DNA from: an uncultured Desulfobulbus sp.
GTDB taxonomy: Bacteria > Desulfobacterota > Desulfobulbia > Desulfobulbales > Desulfobulbaceae
DNA: 64,000 bases
NCBI RefSeq assembly: GCF_963665445.1
Contig: NZ_OY762276.1
Coordinates: forward strand, 2,741,501-2,805,500
Reading direction: 5' to 3'
Below the pieces are notes generated by a model. The model did no database searches. It was not told the DNA's origin and saw only the letters and a list, made by a program, of their open reading frames with translations. This document shows positions 36,371-45,861 of this stretch, in pieces. Position 1 is the first letter of the stretch. Every line of letters begins with the position of its first letter. A program made the translations under genes and the position numbers.

Positions 36371-36455
36371 AAAAAAAGCGCCTGTCCCCGAAAAAGAGGA
36401 AACAGACGCCGTTGTCATGTGGTGTTGAACATGTGATGGACACGCCGTTGTGCCC
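36371..36455 (-). ncRNA. ANTAR-type tandem hexaloop leader with intrinsic terminator
   Basis: On the minus strand the first hairpin (36438-36455) is GGGCAC-AACGGC-GTGTCC, a 6-bp stem with hexaloop AACGGC. After a 17-nt linker the second (36402-36420) is ACA-T-GAC-AACGGC-GTC-TGT, the same loop with a bulged T. Both loops have A at 1 and G at 4, the feature known for ANTAR-domain targets. The 3' arm of the second hairpin overlaps the 5' arm of a terminator, GCGTCTGTTTCC paired with GGGGACAGGCGC (36378-36389), followed by seven T (36371-36377). The structures exclude each other, so protein binding should allow read-through. The terminator ends about 50 nt before the start codon. Confidence 0.85.
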
Positions 36456-36467
36456 GCCACAAGCAAT

Positions 36468-36496
36468 TATTTATTTAAAATAAACTTTACTGTCAA
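36468..36496 (-). promoter_or_regulatory. Sigma-70-type promoter of the leader
   Basis: On the minus strand, TTGACA (36491-36496), a 17-nt spacer and TAAATA (36468-36473) form a good -35/-10 pair. The predicted start lies near 36461, just upstream of the first hexaloop hairpin and after the stop of the GAF-ANTAR gene. Confidence 0.75.
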
Positions 36497-36551
36497 TAAA
36501 TAATTTTCAATAAATATAGAATTCAGCCTTAATGGACACACTGGTAGACTA

Positions 36552-37283
36552 TTAACCGCAAAGCTCAACAGAAAGCAGAACAGCCTCCGCGATCTCAAGG
36601 ATCGATTTTCGCCCATCCATACTCCGCTTGCGCAACCAACGGTAGGCCTCTTCGCCGTTTATCTTCAGCCGCTCCATAACGATTTCCTTAGCACGTTCAA
36701 TAGTCTTGCGCGATCTAAGCTCCTCCTCGATCAACCGGGTACGGACAATGAGCTCGCTCGTATGTATGGCCACGGCCGCCTGATTGGCCACAGCAGACAA
36801 CAGATTGAGATCAGTGGAAGAAAATTCATGGGCAACTGAAGTGAAACAGTTGAGCACACCAACCACCTGCCCTTTTCTGCCAAGCAGCGGCACCCCGGCC
36901 ATGGACACCAACCTCAATTTCTGCGCCATCTCCTTTTCCTTGAAGATGTCGCATTGCAGGACATCGGCAATAACCAGCGGACGACGGACACTGGCAACAT
37001 GCCCGACCACCCCTTCGCCCATCCCCAACACCCGATCGATCATATATACCGTGTCAATGGCCTGGGTGGCCTTGAGGCGTAACACCGGCGGATGAACATC
37101 CTCGTCGATCAGCCACAACGAGCAGATATCCACCCCGGTGACCCGGGCAACCACCATGACCATCAACTTGAACACATCTTCCAGAAAAAGGTCCGAAGTG
37201 ACGGCCCGGCTGATTTCGGTCAATGCCTTGATATACTGATCATAACTCGGCAAAGGATGATCTACACCAGCGAGCGCATTCAT
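36552..37283 (-). CDS. GAF-ANTAR transcription antitermination regulator
   Basis: Protein of 243 aa. A GAF domain occupies about residues 15-160 (VTGVDICSLWLIDED, LGMGEGVVGHVASVRRPLVI, GRKGQVVGVLNCF). The C-terminal segment (about 175-238; RSRKTIERAKEIVMERLKINGEEAYRWLRKRSMDGRK is longer than the core) has the ANTAR signature: positively charged helix then AYRWLRK-RSM. ANTAR domains bind RNA with hexaloop hairpins. Two such hairpins lie directly downstream (36402-36455) ahead of the glutamate-synthase-like gene. The ligand of the GAF domain is unknown. It overlaps the winged-helix gene by 4 nt. Confidence 0.88.
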   Translation of the reverse strand: MNALAGVDHPLPSYDQYIKALTEISRAVTSDLFLEDVFKLMVMVVARVTGVDICSLWLIDEDVHPPVLRLKATQAIDTVYMIDRVLGMGEGVVGHVASVRRPLVIADVLQCDIFKEKEMAQKLRLVSMAGVPLLGRKGQVVGVLNCFTSVAHEFSSTDLNLLSAVANQAAVAIHTSELIVRTRLIEEELRSRKTIERAKEIVMERLKINGEEAYRWLRKRSMDGRKSILEIAEAVLLSVELCG

Positions 37284-37522
37284 TGCACCGAAGCCTGCCG
37301 GAGACAGTCCATCCCCTTGCGGGTGATCAGCGACAGACGATGATCGACATTGCTCTCAATCACCCCCATATCATTCATCACCTTGAGCAAAAGTTCGGTT
37401 TCCGGCAGACTGAGCCGCAGACTGCGGGCTATCAGATCGGAGCTGACCAGCTCGGGCTGGGGATTACTGAGGTTTTGGGAGAGGATGTGGAGAACCTTAA
37501 GTTTTTGCGGACCGATGGACAT
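37280..37522 (-). CDS. Small winged-helix-like protein
   Basis: Protein of about 80 aa (start ATG 37522, GAGAGG upstream). A helical pattern (LKVLHILSQNL, SSDLIARSLRLSLPETELLLKVMNDMG) and a wing-like VIESNVDHRLSLITRKGMDCLR suggest a winged-helix DNA-binding domain. It is the first gene of a two-gene unit with the GAF-ANTAR gene (4-nt overlap), so it may regulate that gene or act with it. Confidence 0.7.
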   Translation of the reverse strand: MSIGPQKLKVLHILSQNLSNPQPELVSSDLIARSLRLSLPETELLLKVMNDMGVIESNVDHRLSLITRKGMDCLRQASVQ

Positions 37523-37717
37523 AGGAAACCTCTCAGGTAGACTTGCCTTGAACAGAGAGACGCACCCCAAGCAGACATGGGGCACCGCACCTCGTCGGTT
37601 GACTGTTTTCCTCTTAGCTATTCGCGGCCCGATTCGCAACAAAAATTTATTTAAAATTAATTTTTCATATAAAAATTAATTTAAATTAACCACAGGCAGA
37701 TGGTAGATTATGGAGTA

Positions 37718-38143
37718 TCAGTTGATCACAACCTGTGAATCGCTCTCACCTGCCAGCACGGCAAGAATATCTTCGATATTGCGGCTGTTCTCCTCGGCAA
37801 TTTCCCCCATGGTCTGTTCGCAACCGGTGATGTCGAGACCATAGTCCGCCAACAGTTGCGCTGCTTCGATCGGACTGTACCCACCCCTTGCCGCAACCGC
37901 GGATATGGGCATGTTGGCAAGAGACTCCATCTCACTTTGAAACCCAAGCCCCCCTTGTTTCAAACTCCCCGCATTGCCTCCCCACAGCAGGAGAAAAAAT
38001 CCAGACAGAAGCATCAGACAGGCCAAGACGCCCCTGCGTACCGGCCGGGCATGTACTTGATAGGCCGATCGATAAACGTAAGGATAGGGTTCGGTCTGGA
38101 CAATTTCCTGGTCCATCGGTATCAATCCACCGATATACTGCAT
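37718..38143 (-). CDS. Small membrane protein of unknown function
   Basis: Protein of 141 aa after GAGGAGGG and ATG. One hydrophobic helix (VLACLMLLSGFFLLLWGG, about 39-56) separates a short cytoplasmic part with many Tyr and Pro from a C-terminal domain of about 75 aa with SPIEAAQLLADYGLDITGCEQTMGEIAEENSRNIEDILAVL, helical and single-cysteine. No family recognised. Followed by another small membrane protein 22 nt before it on the same strand. Confidence 0.55.
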   Translation of the reverse strand: MQYIGGLIPMDQEIVQTEPYPYVYRSAYQVHARPVRRGVLACLMLLSGFFLLLWGGNAGSLKQGGLGFQSEMESLANMPISAVAARGGYSPIEAAQLLADYGLDITGCEQTMGEIAEENSRNIEDILAVLAGESDSQVVIN

Positions 38144-38165
38144 AGTTCCCTCCTCAAAAAATGCA

Positions 38166-38360
38166 TCATTCCACCGTGTTTATCTGCCTTGGCATCGAGG
38201 TGCGCAGTTCCTTTTGAGCGTTTTTTCCTGTGGCCTCTTTTTTTGAAGGTCCGCCTTCCTCCGAGTGTTGCAAGGTATCGGATGTGGCTTGGTCAATGCT
38301 CAAGGCCAAGACCAGCAGCCCGAGTATGAATACGGCTACGAGCAATCCTTGTGGCTCCAT
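38166..38360 (-). CDS. Small single-helix membrane protein
   Basis: Protein of 64 aa with one helix (VAVFILGLLVLALSI, residues 8-22) and a charged tail. ATG is preceded by AGGAGA. Function unknown; it is the upstream neighbour of the 141-aa membrane protein and probably in the same transcript. Confidence 0.5.
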   Translation of the reverse strand: MEPQGLLVAVFILGLLVLALSIDQATSDTLQHSEEGGPSKKEATGKNAQKELRTSMPRQINTVE

Positions 38361-38624
38361 ACAGTTTCTCCTGGACTAAAATTAATTTGGCCGTCATCTG
38401 CGATCGACCTTTGAGAACTGGATGCAGCCTACCGTTCAATCGTGCATAAAATGTGGAGCAAATAAGGAAAGCGGGTGAAGGTATTTGAAGAAAATCGGGG
38501 GGAAGGAAAAGTGAGCCCATTGCCCGGGGAAGCATGGAAGAAAGAGCAGCTCTCAGGGCAATGGGCGTCAAAGGGTGAGTACGGCAGATGTTCAGGCTAC
38601 GGCTCCCTTATATTGAGAGGAGGA

Positions 38625-39404
38625 TTATTTCTCCTGCCACACCGGCGCCCGTTTCTCGCGAAAGGCATTCACGCCCTCTTTGGCATCCTCGGTGGAGCAG
38701 AGGCGGGCAAAGGCCTCGTTCATGAAATCAAAGGCCTTGTAGTAGTCGAGATCTGCCCCGGAATAGAAGGATTTCTTGGCTATCTGCATTGCAATCGGGC
38801 TTTTGGCGGCCAGGGTCTGGGCCCATTTGCGCGCCTCCTGCTCCAGGTCCTCGTCCGGCACAACCCGGTTTATCAAGCCCATGCGGGCTGCCTCTTCAGC
38901 CTGGACAAATTCCCCGAAAAAGAGCATCTCAAGGGCCTTCTTGCGACCGATGGATTTGGACACGGGGACCACCGGTCCGATGCAGTTGAGGCCAACGTTA
39001 ATTGCGGTCAGACCGATGCGTGCCTTGGCCCCGGCTATGGCCAGGTCTGCCGCCGCAACCAGGCCGGCTCCGTTGGCGGCAGCCACGCCGCTTACCTGGG
39101 CAATCACCGGTTTGCTCATGCGGCTGATCGAAACCAGCGGCGCCTCCATGCATTCGACCCAGCCGCGCAGATCCTGAGTCGATCTGCCCTCGATATAGCT
39201 GACATCGATGCCGGCGCAGAAGGCCTTGCCCTCCCCCTTGATCAGCACCACCCGCACCTTGTTGTCCGCCTCGACCTCCCACAGGGCACGATCCAGCTCC
39301 TTAGCAAGCCCCAAAGTGAAGGTATTCAACTGGGTTGGGCGGTTCAGCTTGATCTCCGCCACAAAATCATCACCAACACTGACAACGATATCTTCATATC
39401 CCAT
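38625..39404 (-). CDS. Enoyl-CoA hydratase/isomerase family protein
   Basis: Crotonase-fold protein of about 259 aa. Regions for CoA binding and the oxyanion hole are seen (KAFCAGIDVSYIEG, GVAAANGAGLVAAADLAIAGAKA), with a GLNCIGPVVPVSKS segment next. The ATG at 39404 follows AAGGAGG; a TTG two codons earlier is less likely. It is about as diverged from the crotonase at 10275 as from others, so the two are unlikely to be recent duplicates. Confidence 0.87.
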   Translation of the reverse strand: MGYEDIVVSVGDDFVAEIKLNRPTQLNTFTLGLAKELDRALWEVEADNKVRVVLIKGEGKAFCAGIDVSYIEGRSTQDLRGWVECMEAPLVSISRMSKPVIAQVSGVAAANGAGLVAAADLAIAGAKARIGLTAINVGLNCIGPVVPVSKSIGRKKALEMLFFGEFVQAEEAARMGLINRVVPDEDLEQEARKWAQTLAAKSPIAMQIAKKSFYSGADLDYYKAFDFMNEAFARLCSTEDAKEGVNAFREKRAPVWQEK

Positions 39405-39615
39405 GACCAACTCCTCCTTGTTGATGTCGATAAAAACGCTCGCTCATGAGCGTCGCCACTTCGGATTTTCGGTACAGCCAAAGGAACGAACTAAAAAACG
39501 CCTTTTGCTCGGCAAACCGGCCGGGCTATCCTCACTTCTCCTGTATTATTTTGCATAGTTCAGCACGGTCCGCCCCTCCCTTTCCGACTGCAGAGAGAGG
39601 GGCAAGGGTTGGCAG

Positions 39616-39900
39616 CTACCGCTGAAGTCTGTACCCCTTGCCCTCCATGCACCTCTGGATCAGACCTTCTTGCATATCAAAGCGTTCAAGCCCGCCAGTG
39701 TCTGTAAAGGAAATGGATTGCGTATTCCTGGAGGCTTGCTGTCGACAGGCGGCCATATCGGCGTCAAAAACAGTCTCAGTGATGCCGGGTTTGGTCCAGG
39801 AATTGGGCTGGGAGCAACTGGCAAGAAGCACCACGAACAACAGGCGGCCAGCAAAAAAACTTTCCTGAAAAACATGCGGCTTACGCGATAGAGCGGACAT
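39616..39900 (-). CDS. Small lipoprotein of unknown function
   Basis: Protein of about 94 aa with a lipoprotein signal: GRLLFVVLLASC, cleaved before Cys near residue 29. The mature part has AACRQQASRN and QEGLIQRCMEGKGYRLQR, a pattern of Cys-containing small lipoproteins. A GGGAGG site precedes the ATG at 39900. Function unknown. Confidence 0.7.
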   Translation of the reverse strand: MSALSRKPHVFQESFFAGRLLFVVLLASCSQPNSWTKPGITETVFDADMAACRQQASRNTQSISFTDTGGLERFDMQEGLIQRCMEGKGYRLQR

Positions 39901-40712
39901 GCAATGCCTCCCTTCACAACAAAAAATTTGTCTGCAACCCTTCAGCACTCCAGGTCTCCAAGTGCAATACCCAGAAACCCCAGCCACTATGCCCCTGAAA
40001 GAGCAGAAGCAATGCAGCGAAGGCGGCAAGCCCCCCCTTCAAGCAGAGTCTCTCCATGGGGGGAGGACAGGATCACCGCAAGCTTGCCCTTTTACGGAGG
40101 GCTATTTTTACAAAACCGTGCATTGAACCCGTGGATATCAACCAGATATAATAACAACATCCACCTTTGCAATACGATCAATTTGCAATACGATGAGTGG
40201 GAACTGAGGCCACCGCCTGATCGCCGCCCGTCCGATTTATCTGAAGGATATCCACCTGCAGGGACGTCATTTTACAACCTGATTACCATAAACCCTCAGT
40301 TCAAGGATCTGATTTCGAAATTCCTCACATTCGTTCGATATGACATCGAGCCCGTGGGGCGACCCGAGGAGTGACACACCACCTGGATCTCATCTCATCA
40401 AACTGAGCTTCGGTGCTAACCATATATTATATATACAATCATTTGATTTTATTTAAAAGTTTTATCAAAAAACAAGAGCAAAGACCTTTTGGGGGACAGC
40501 GTGGAAGGGGCTGCTGAACGATCTCAAAAGTCGCTTCACTGTAGCACAACCGAGGCCCAAGTACGCAAAAAGTAATTCGATAATCGTTGCCAAAGGATGC
40601 AAATGGTTAACGCAATGATTTTTTTATAAAAATAAATCGAGTGACAAGGGCACATTCAATGCATTCAGGTCGCTAATCAATTGAGCCCACTCCTTTTCAC
40701 AGAGGAAATACT
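39901..40712. other. Intergenic region, about 810 nt
   Basis: No supported gene; one long open frame (39904-40374) has no domain support and atypical composition. The last 120 nt before the PKD gene resemble the leader of its duplicate (40660-40712 versus 44310-44357: both end CACTCCTTTTCACAGAGG before the start codon). Confidence 0.5.
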
Positions 40713-42635
40713 ATGCAACGAAACGTTATCCGCCTTCTTGCTGTCCTTATTTGCGGCATGTCCATTGCCGTATCGGCTGCGGCAAAATCCATCCATGTGG
40801 AATGGGGGTTCACCCCCCCAACCGAACCGACGGTGACAGGTTTCAAACTTTACCAGGAGGGGAGCGCTGTTTGCCAAACCCAGGATCCCAATGCAACAGC
40901 CATGGATTGTGAAGTCACCCTCACAGCGGCAACCACGAACTTCACCCTAACCGCCACCTTCAGCGATGGAACGGAAAGTCCACACTCTTCGCCTTTTGCG
41001 TATGTGTCCAGTGATTTTTCTCCCCCGGAAGATGGGATTACGGATACGCTTCAGGCCGTCATCGAGGCCACGCCACTCACTGGAACCGTCCCCGTCACCG
41101 TGAATTTCAGCGCAGCCTCTTCCACAGGCACTGTCAGTCAGTATCTGTGGGATTTTGGTGACGGTTCAGTGGCGTCAACGAACACGATCAGTCATGAATA
41201 TACCTCTTCAGGAACCTACACCGCTCAATTGACCGTGACCGATGACGCGGGCTCCAGTAATACTGCCACGACAGCCATTACACTCACGGCGTCAGAGGTG
41301 ACACCAACCCCACCGACAGCGGTCATTTCCTCCTCAGCAGCAGCGGGACCCGCACCTCTTTTAGTGAGCTTCGATGGTTCTGGGTCTACTGCAGACAGCT
41401 CGACCTCCATCACTAACTATGCCTGGAGCTTTGGCGACGGGAACACTGCTCTTGGAGCAGCTGCTCTCCATTCATTCACTTCAGCTGGCGCCTATACCAC
41501 TGAGTTGGCAGTGACCGCGAGCAACGGACTCACCAGTTCCGCGACGACTCCAGTAGTCGTCACTATTGCCGCAACCAACGTGCCGCCCAAAGCGCTTTTC
41601 GATGCCAACCCAGACAGCGGCTCCGCCCCCCTATCAGTCAGCTTTGACGGTTCCGCCTCATCAGACAGTGATGGATCTGTCGCCTCTTACACCTGGTATT
41701 TCGGTGACGGCAACTCCGGAACCGGCCAAACAGTCACACACACCTACACGACGGAGGCGGCATTCACAGCGGTCCTGCAGGTCACTGACGATATGGGCGC
41801 AACGGGAACTTCCTCAACAACGATTACCGTACAGCCGGAGGCAACATCTGCAAGTTTGAATATCGAAACAGGTGAGATAGCGGTAACTGGCAATTGGGTT
41901 CGTGTTCCTTTTAGCTCCACTTTCGAGAAGCCGATCGTCATTGCCGGGCCTGCCAGTTACAACAATGCCGAACCAGGGGTCATTTGCCTGCGCAATGTTA
42001 ATTCTACAGGGTTTGATATCAAATTCAACGAATGGGATTACCTGGATAAAGTGCATCCGGAAGAGACTGTCAGTTATCTTGTCATGGAAAAAGGAAGACA
42101 CTCTCTTCCTGACGGCTCTCTGGTTGAAGCAGGAACCTTCTCAGGGTCGTCCAAGTGGTCAACGGTTACTTTCAGCGAATCTTTTACAAAGGCACCGGTT
42201 GTCATGACCGCTATCGCCACCATGAATGAAAGTGAAACCATAAGCGGTCGTGTTAAGGACATATCGACGACAGGTTTTTCCTACTATTTCCGTGAACAGG
42301 AAAAAAACGTCAACAAGCACGTCGAGGAAACGGTTCATTTCATTGCATGGGAACCCGGCGAGGGCAGTCTTGAAAACATGCAGTACCGAGTTGCCACTGC
42401 AGCCGAGACTGTACCAGACACCTGGCAGCGATTTGCCTTTCCAAGTGTTTATCCTGCTCGCCCGTTATTCTTGGCACATATGCAGACAACCAGAGACATT
42501 CAACCGTCGGCTTTGCGGATGCAAAACCTGTCAACAACAGCGGTAGAGGTAAAAGTCGAGGAAGAGCAATCAAAAGATTCGGAAGTGGCGCATTCAGCGG
42601 AATCAGTAGGTTATATCCTCCTCATTCAAAAATAA
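40713..42635 (+). CDS. Secreted PKD-domain protein with C-terminal H-lectin-like repeats
   Basis: Protein of 640 aa with a signal peptide (about 1-24). After an N-terminal beta domain (about 25-100) there are three PKD domains (about 112-198, 202-288, 292-376), each with a YxWxFGDG motif and a T-YTA-L-VTD ending. The C-terminal 250 residues carry three related units of about 85 aa with FEKPIVIAG, FTKAPVVMTA and YPARPLFLAH, resembling H-type lectin domains. It probably acts outside the cell in adhesion or glycan binding. It is the complete member of a duplicate pair; the other (44358-45596) has lost this tail. Confidence 0.85.
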   Translation: MQRNVIRLLAVLICGMSIAVSAAAKSIHVEWGFTPPTEPTVTGFKLYQEGSAVCQTQDPNATAMDCEVTLTAATTNFTLTATFSDGTESPHSSPFAYVSSDFSPPEDGITDTLQAVIEATPLTGTVPVTVNFSAASSTGTVSQYLWDFGDGSVASTNTISHEYTSSGTYTAQLTVTDDAGSSNTATTAITLTASEVTPTPPTAVISSSAAAGPAPLLVSFDGSGSTADSSTSITNYAWSFGDGNTALGAAALHSFTSAGAYTTELAVTASNGLTSSATTPVVVTIAATNVPPKALFDANPDSGSAPLSVSFDGSASSDSDGSVASYTWYFGDGNSGTGQTVTHTYTTEAAFTAVLQVTDDMGATGTSSTTITVQPEATSASLNIETGEIAVTGNWVRVPFSSTFEKPIVIAGPASYNNAEPGVICLRNVNSTGFDIKFNEWDYLDKVHPEETVSYLVMEKGRHSLPDGSLVEAGTFSGSSKWSTVTFSESFTKAPVVMTAIATMNESETISGRVKDISTTGFSYYFREQEKNVNKHVEETVHFIAWEPGEGSLENMQYRVATAAETVPDTWQRFAFPSVYPARPLFLAHMQTTRDIQPSALRMQNLSTTAVEVKVEEEQSKDSEVAHSAESVGYILLIQK

Positions 42636-42636
42636 T

Positions 42637-42735
42637 GGTTTCGAATAAAACGAAAACCTGAAAGATACACATTGTAGAATCCGCACATGACGAAGCGCGA
42701 AACGTGATTCTCGAGGCGTTATACGAGAATGACAA
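42637..42735 (+). repeat. Dispersed palindromic repeat, copy B
   Basis: GGTTTCGAATAAAACG at the left corresponds to GGCTTCGTAAAAAGTC, and ATTCTCG (42707-42713) / CGAGAAT (42724-42730) form the right hairpin, about 99 nt in all. It begins just after the stop of the PKD gene and lies before the decayed nucleoside transporter, as copies C and D do in the other half of the duplication. Confidence 0.65.
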
Positions 42736-42821
42736 GCAGAATGGTTCCCAGTCTTGAAGGATGTTACGAACCTCAATCAACCCAGAAAAGAGGTACCCCC
42801 TATACCGCAGGGTACAACATG

Positions 42822-43500
42822 CCGACAATCGCTCCGGTCATCAACGAGGCAAGCAGGCCGGCCAGCAGCGACTTGGGTCCCAGGGAGGTAATCTCGCTTC
42901 TCCGTTCCGGACAGAGACCTCCCAACCCACCGATGAATATGCCCAGGCTGCCGAGATTGGCAAAGCTGCACATGGCATAGGTGAGGATGATACGAGAATG
43001 ATGGCAAAGGGCCCGGGAGTTTGGCCATCTCGATATAGGCGAGCAATTCATTGAGCACCACCTTGGTGCCCATGAGCGATCCGGCCACCCGTGCCTCCTC
43101 CCAGGGAACGCCGATCAACCAGACCACCGACGCCATGATCACCCCTAAAATCCGCTCTAACGAGAGGGGGCTCCCTGCAACGTCGGGCACGGCCCCCAGG
43201 CCGATATTGACCAGCTTCACCAAGGCGACAAAGACGATCAGGATCGCCACGATATGAAAGAGGAGTTGCAGACCGTCCCATGTGCCCTTGGCCACAGCGT
43301 CCATGGCGCTGGTCGCCTCGGAACGGAAAATCTCCCGCCCCACGGTCTGTGGCTCGGTTTCCGGTACCATGATCGCCGCAAGCACCAGAGCAGCCGGGGC
43401 ATGAATAATGGAGGCGATGAGAATGTGGCCAAAGGAATCCGGGATGACATCCTGCAAAAGGGAAGCGTAAAGCATGAGCATGGTGCCGGCGATACAGTAT
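42822..43500 (-). pseudogene. Decayed nucleoside transporter (CNT type), duplicate copy
   Basis: A near-identical match to the 3' half of the intact transporter at 46062-47297, with FVALVKLVNIGLGAVPDVAGSPLSLERILG and [18 protein letters not shown] frameshift occurs near 43005 (copy 1 reads [11 protein letters not shown] where copy 2 reads KLPADALSHHS). The 5' half and the intergenic promoter are missing: the sequence passes directly from this gene into the start of the HD gene, as if about 660 bp (46752-47410 of the other copy) were deleted. Confidence 0.85.
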
Positions 43501-43535
43501 ATTTCCAGCAAATCCAGAGCAAGAAGGTGACGCCC

Positions 43536-44021
43536 ATGCAGGCTGATCTCAAACAGGTTATCTACGCCCTCTCCGACGCCCTTGACCTTGTCGGCGTGGA
43601 TGATGTCGCCCACAGCAAACGGGTGGGGATCATGGCGGCCGAGTGCTGCCGCTGCATGGATAATGCTGGACAACAGGCGGCCTTCATGTTCGAGCTGGGC
43701 CTCCTGCACGATATCGGCGTCAGTTCAACCCAGGTACACAAACATCTGGTCGAGGAATTTGATTGGCAGGGCTCCCGGGAACATGCGGAGGTGGGGTGGC
43801 AGCGGCTCAAGGATTTCATGCCTCTGGCGCCAATGGCCGACCCCATTCGCTACCACCACACCCGCTGGTAGAGGAACTGGCGGAACCGGAACTCGATCCG
43901 CAGGTGGCCCAGGCGGCCAATCTTATCCTCCTTGTGGACCGGGTCGATGCCCTGGCTGCCTCTTACTATCTCTCGCACAGCCTCCTACTCCACCAAGAGG
44001 ATATCCGCAGGGAGATAAAGG
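43536..44021 (+). pseudogene. Decayed tandem-HD protein, duplicate copy
   Basis: Closely matches the N-terminal part of the intact gene at 47451-48689: MQADLKQVIYALSDALDLVG and LGLLHDIGVSSTQVHKHLVEEFDWQGSREHAEVGWQ. The frame stops at 43871 after RYHHTRW; a shifted frame continues with LDPQVAQAANLILLVDRVDALAASYYLSHSLLLHQEDIRREI and similarity ends near 44021. The C-terminal HD-GYP domain is missing. Confidence 0.85.
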
Positions 44022-44115
44022 TTGGAACGGAACGTACCGGTAGAGCCCTGGCAAGAAATGTGATACATTCAAACAGGGTCCCGGGGATACTGCCATATCC
44101 CTTGTTGCTCATGGC

Positions 44116-44158
44116 GGCCTCCAGAAGAGTGAAGTTGTTCACTTCTGAAGGCCGCGCT
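44116..44158 (+). terminator. Terminator-like hairpin
   Basis: GCGGCCT near 44114-44120 pairs with AGGCCGC near 44149-44155, and an inner GAAGAGTGAA / TTCACTTC pair extends the stem, followed by GCTTTCT. It lies after the truncated HD gene and before the second PKD gene. Confidence 0.45.
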
Positions 44159-44302
44159 TTCTAAGGAAAGTGCGGCCGCCGCAATTTCACTGCTATGTCA
44201 ATAATTTTTTATATTTTTTTCAGATTAGCCATGAAATCCGCCTACTCGCCTGGCCGATCTGAAACTCCAAACTCCAGAATCTCGTAACATTGGTGCATAA
44301 AT

Positions 44303-44332
44303 AGCGTTCAGTTGGCCAACCAACTGAGCGCT
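44303..44332 (+). promoter_or_regulatory. Leader hairpin of the second PKD gene
   Basis: AGCG-TT-CAGTTGG, loop CCAA, CCAACTG-AG-CGCT forms a bulged hairpin 25 nt ahead of the start codon. The corresponding site before the first PKD gene is only partly preserved, so conservation of a regulatory role is uncertain. Confidence 0.4.
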
Positions 44333-44357
44333 CACTCCTTTTCACAGAGGGACTACA

Positions 44358-45596
44358 ATGCAACGAAACGTTATCCGCTTTCTTGCTCTGCTTATTTGTG
44401 GACTGACCATTGCGGTATCCTCTGCGGCAAAATCCATCCATGTGGAATGGGGGTTCACCCCCCCAACCGAACCGACGGTGACCGGTTTCAAACTTTACCA
44501 GGAGGGGAGCGCTGTTTGCCAAACCCAGGATCCCAATGCAACAGCCATGGATTGTGAAGTCACCCTCACAGCGGCAACCACCAACTTCACACTGACCGCC
44601 ACCTTCAGCGATGGCACGGAAAGTCCACACTCTTCACCCTTTGCGTATGTGTCCAGTGATTTTTCTCCCCCCCCCGATGAGGGGGGCACTGATACGCTTC
44701 AGGCCGTCATCGAGGCCTCGCCACTCACAGGAACCGCCCCCCTCACCGTGAATTTCAGCGCAGCCTCTTCCACAGGGACTGTCAGTCAATACCTGTGGGA
44801 TTTTGGTGACGGTTCAGTGGCCTCAACAAGCACGATCAATCATGAGTATACTGCTGCAGGAACCTTTACCGCCCAACTGACTGTGACCGATGAATCGGGC
44901 TCCAGCAACACTGCCTCCGTAGACATTACACTCACGGCGTCTGAGGTGACACCAACCCCACCGACAGCGGTCATTTCCTCCTCATCAGCAGCGGGACCCG
45001 CACCACTTTCAGTCAGTTTCAATGGCTCGGGTTCCACTGCAGAGAGCACAACGACCATCACTGACTACTCTTGGTCTTTTGGCGACGGCAACAGTGCGGT
45101 TGGAGCAACTGCAACCCACTCGTTTACCTCACCTGGCGCCTATAACACCGAGTTGACCGTGACCGCCAGCAACGGAATTGCCAGTTCCGTGACAACTCCG
45201 GTGGTCGTGACGACTGCCCCCACCAATGCACCGCCAACAGCCGCCATCGACGCTGATCCAGGCAGTGGTGCAGCCCCCCTGTCCGTGAACTTTGACGGAT
45301 CAGCCTCTTCGGACAGTGACGGATCTATCGCCTCGTACACCTGGTATTTCGGTGACGGCAACTCCGGGACCGGGAAAACGATCACACACACCTACACCAC
45401 CGAGGCAGCATTCACCGCGGTCCTTCAGGTCACTGACGATATGGGCGCAACAGGAACTTCCTCAACAGCGATTATAGTACAGCCGAAGCAAGAATCAGTC
45501 AGTCTGGATGCCGAAATAGGGGATCAAGAACAAGACGATATAGTTTCGATGATAATTTCGATTCTTGCTCACCGCCGAAAAGAACTCTCCCGCTGA
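44358..45596 (+). CDS. Secreted PKD-domain protein, truncated duplicate
   Basis: Protein of 412 aa, highly similar to residues 1-380 of the protein at 40713: same signal peptide region, N-terminal beta domain and three PKD domains. The C-terminal lectin-like half is replaced by about 35 unrelated residues (after VQPKQESVSLDAEIGDQ). It may still be secreted but would lack the lectin part. Duplicate pair explained in the findings. Confidence 0.85.
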   Translation: MQRNVIRFLALLICGLTIAVSSAAKSIHVEWGFTPPTEPTVTGFKLYQEGSAVCQTQDPNATAMDCEVTLTAATTNFTLTATFSDGTESPHSSPFAYVSSDFSPPPDEGGTDTLQAVIEASPLTGTAPLTVNFSAASSTGTVSQYLWDFGDGSVASTSTINHEYTAAGTFTAQLTVTDESGSSNTASVDITLTASEVTPTPPTAVISSSSAAGPAPLSVSFNGSGSTAESTTTITDYSWSFGDGNSAVGATATHSFTSPGAYNTELTVTASNGIASSVTTPVVVTTAPTNAPPTAAIDADPGSGAAPLSVNFDGSASSDSDGSIASYTWYFGDGNSGTGKTITHTYTTEAAFTAVLQVTDDMGATGTSSTAIIVQPKQESVSLDAEIGDQEQDDIVSMIISILAHRRKELSR

Positions 45597-45763
45597 TCAA
45601 GATAACGACAGGGCGCAGCCTTTGTCCACAACCGATTATTAGGAGCGATATCATCCCCAAAGGGGAACGTGAGGAATCAGCCAAGCTGGTGCTCGATGAT
45701 CATCAGATTCAATCTGATTTGGCACCACAGTGACTCAAATAAGACAGCCTCGTGAAACGTGAT

Positions 45764-45861
45764 GGCTTCGTAAAAAGTCAAAACATAAATGTCAAGCATC
45801 GTAAAATCAGTAAATTACGAAGCTCGAAACGTCGTTCTCGGGCCTTTTTACGAGAACGACA
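45764..45861 (+). repeat. Dispersed palindromic repeat, copy C (best preserved)
   Basis: GCTTCGTAA (45765-45773) and TTACGAAGC (45815-45823) form one perfect inverted pair, and GTCGTTCTCG (45831-45840) and CGAGAACGAC (45851-45860) a second, so the unit can fold into two hairpins. About 98 nt. Confidence 0.8.

Noticed and set aside
39904..40374. Open frame of 156 aa before the PKD gene
   Set aside because: No domain, no ribosome site and unusual composition; likely intergenic.
40590..40712. c-di-GMP riboswitch before the PKD gene
   Set aside because: The region lacks the conserved GEMM core; I saw no match.
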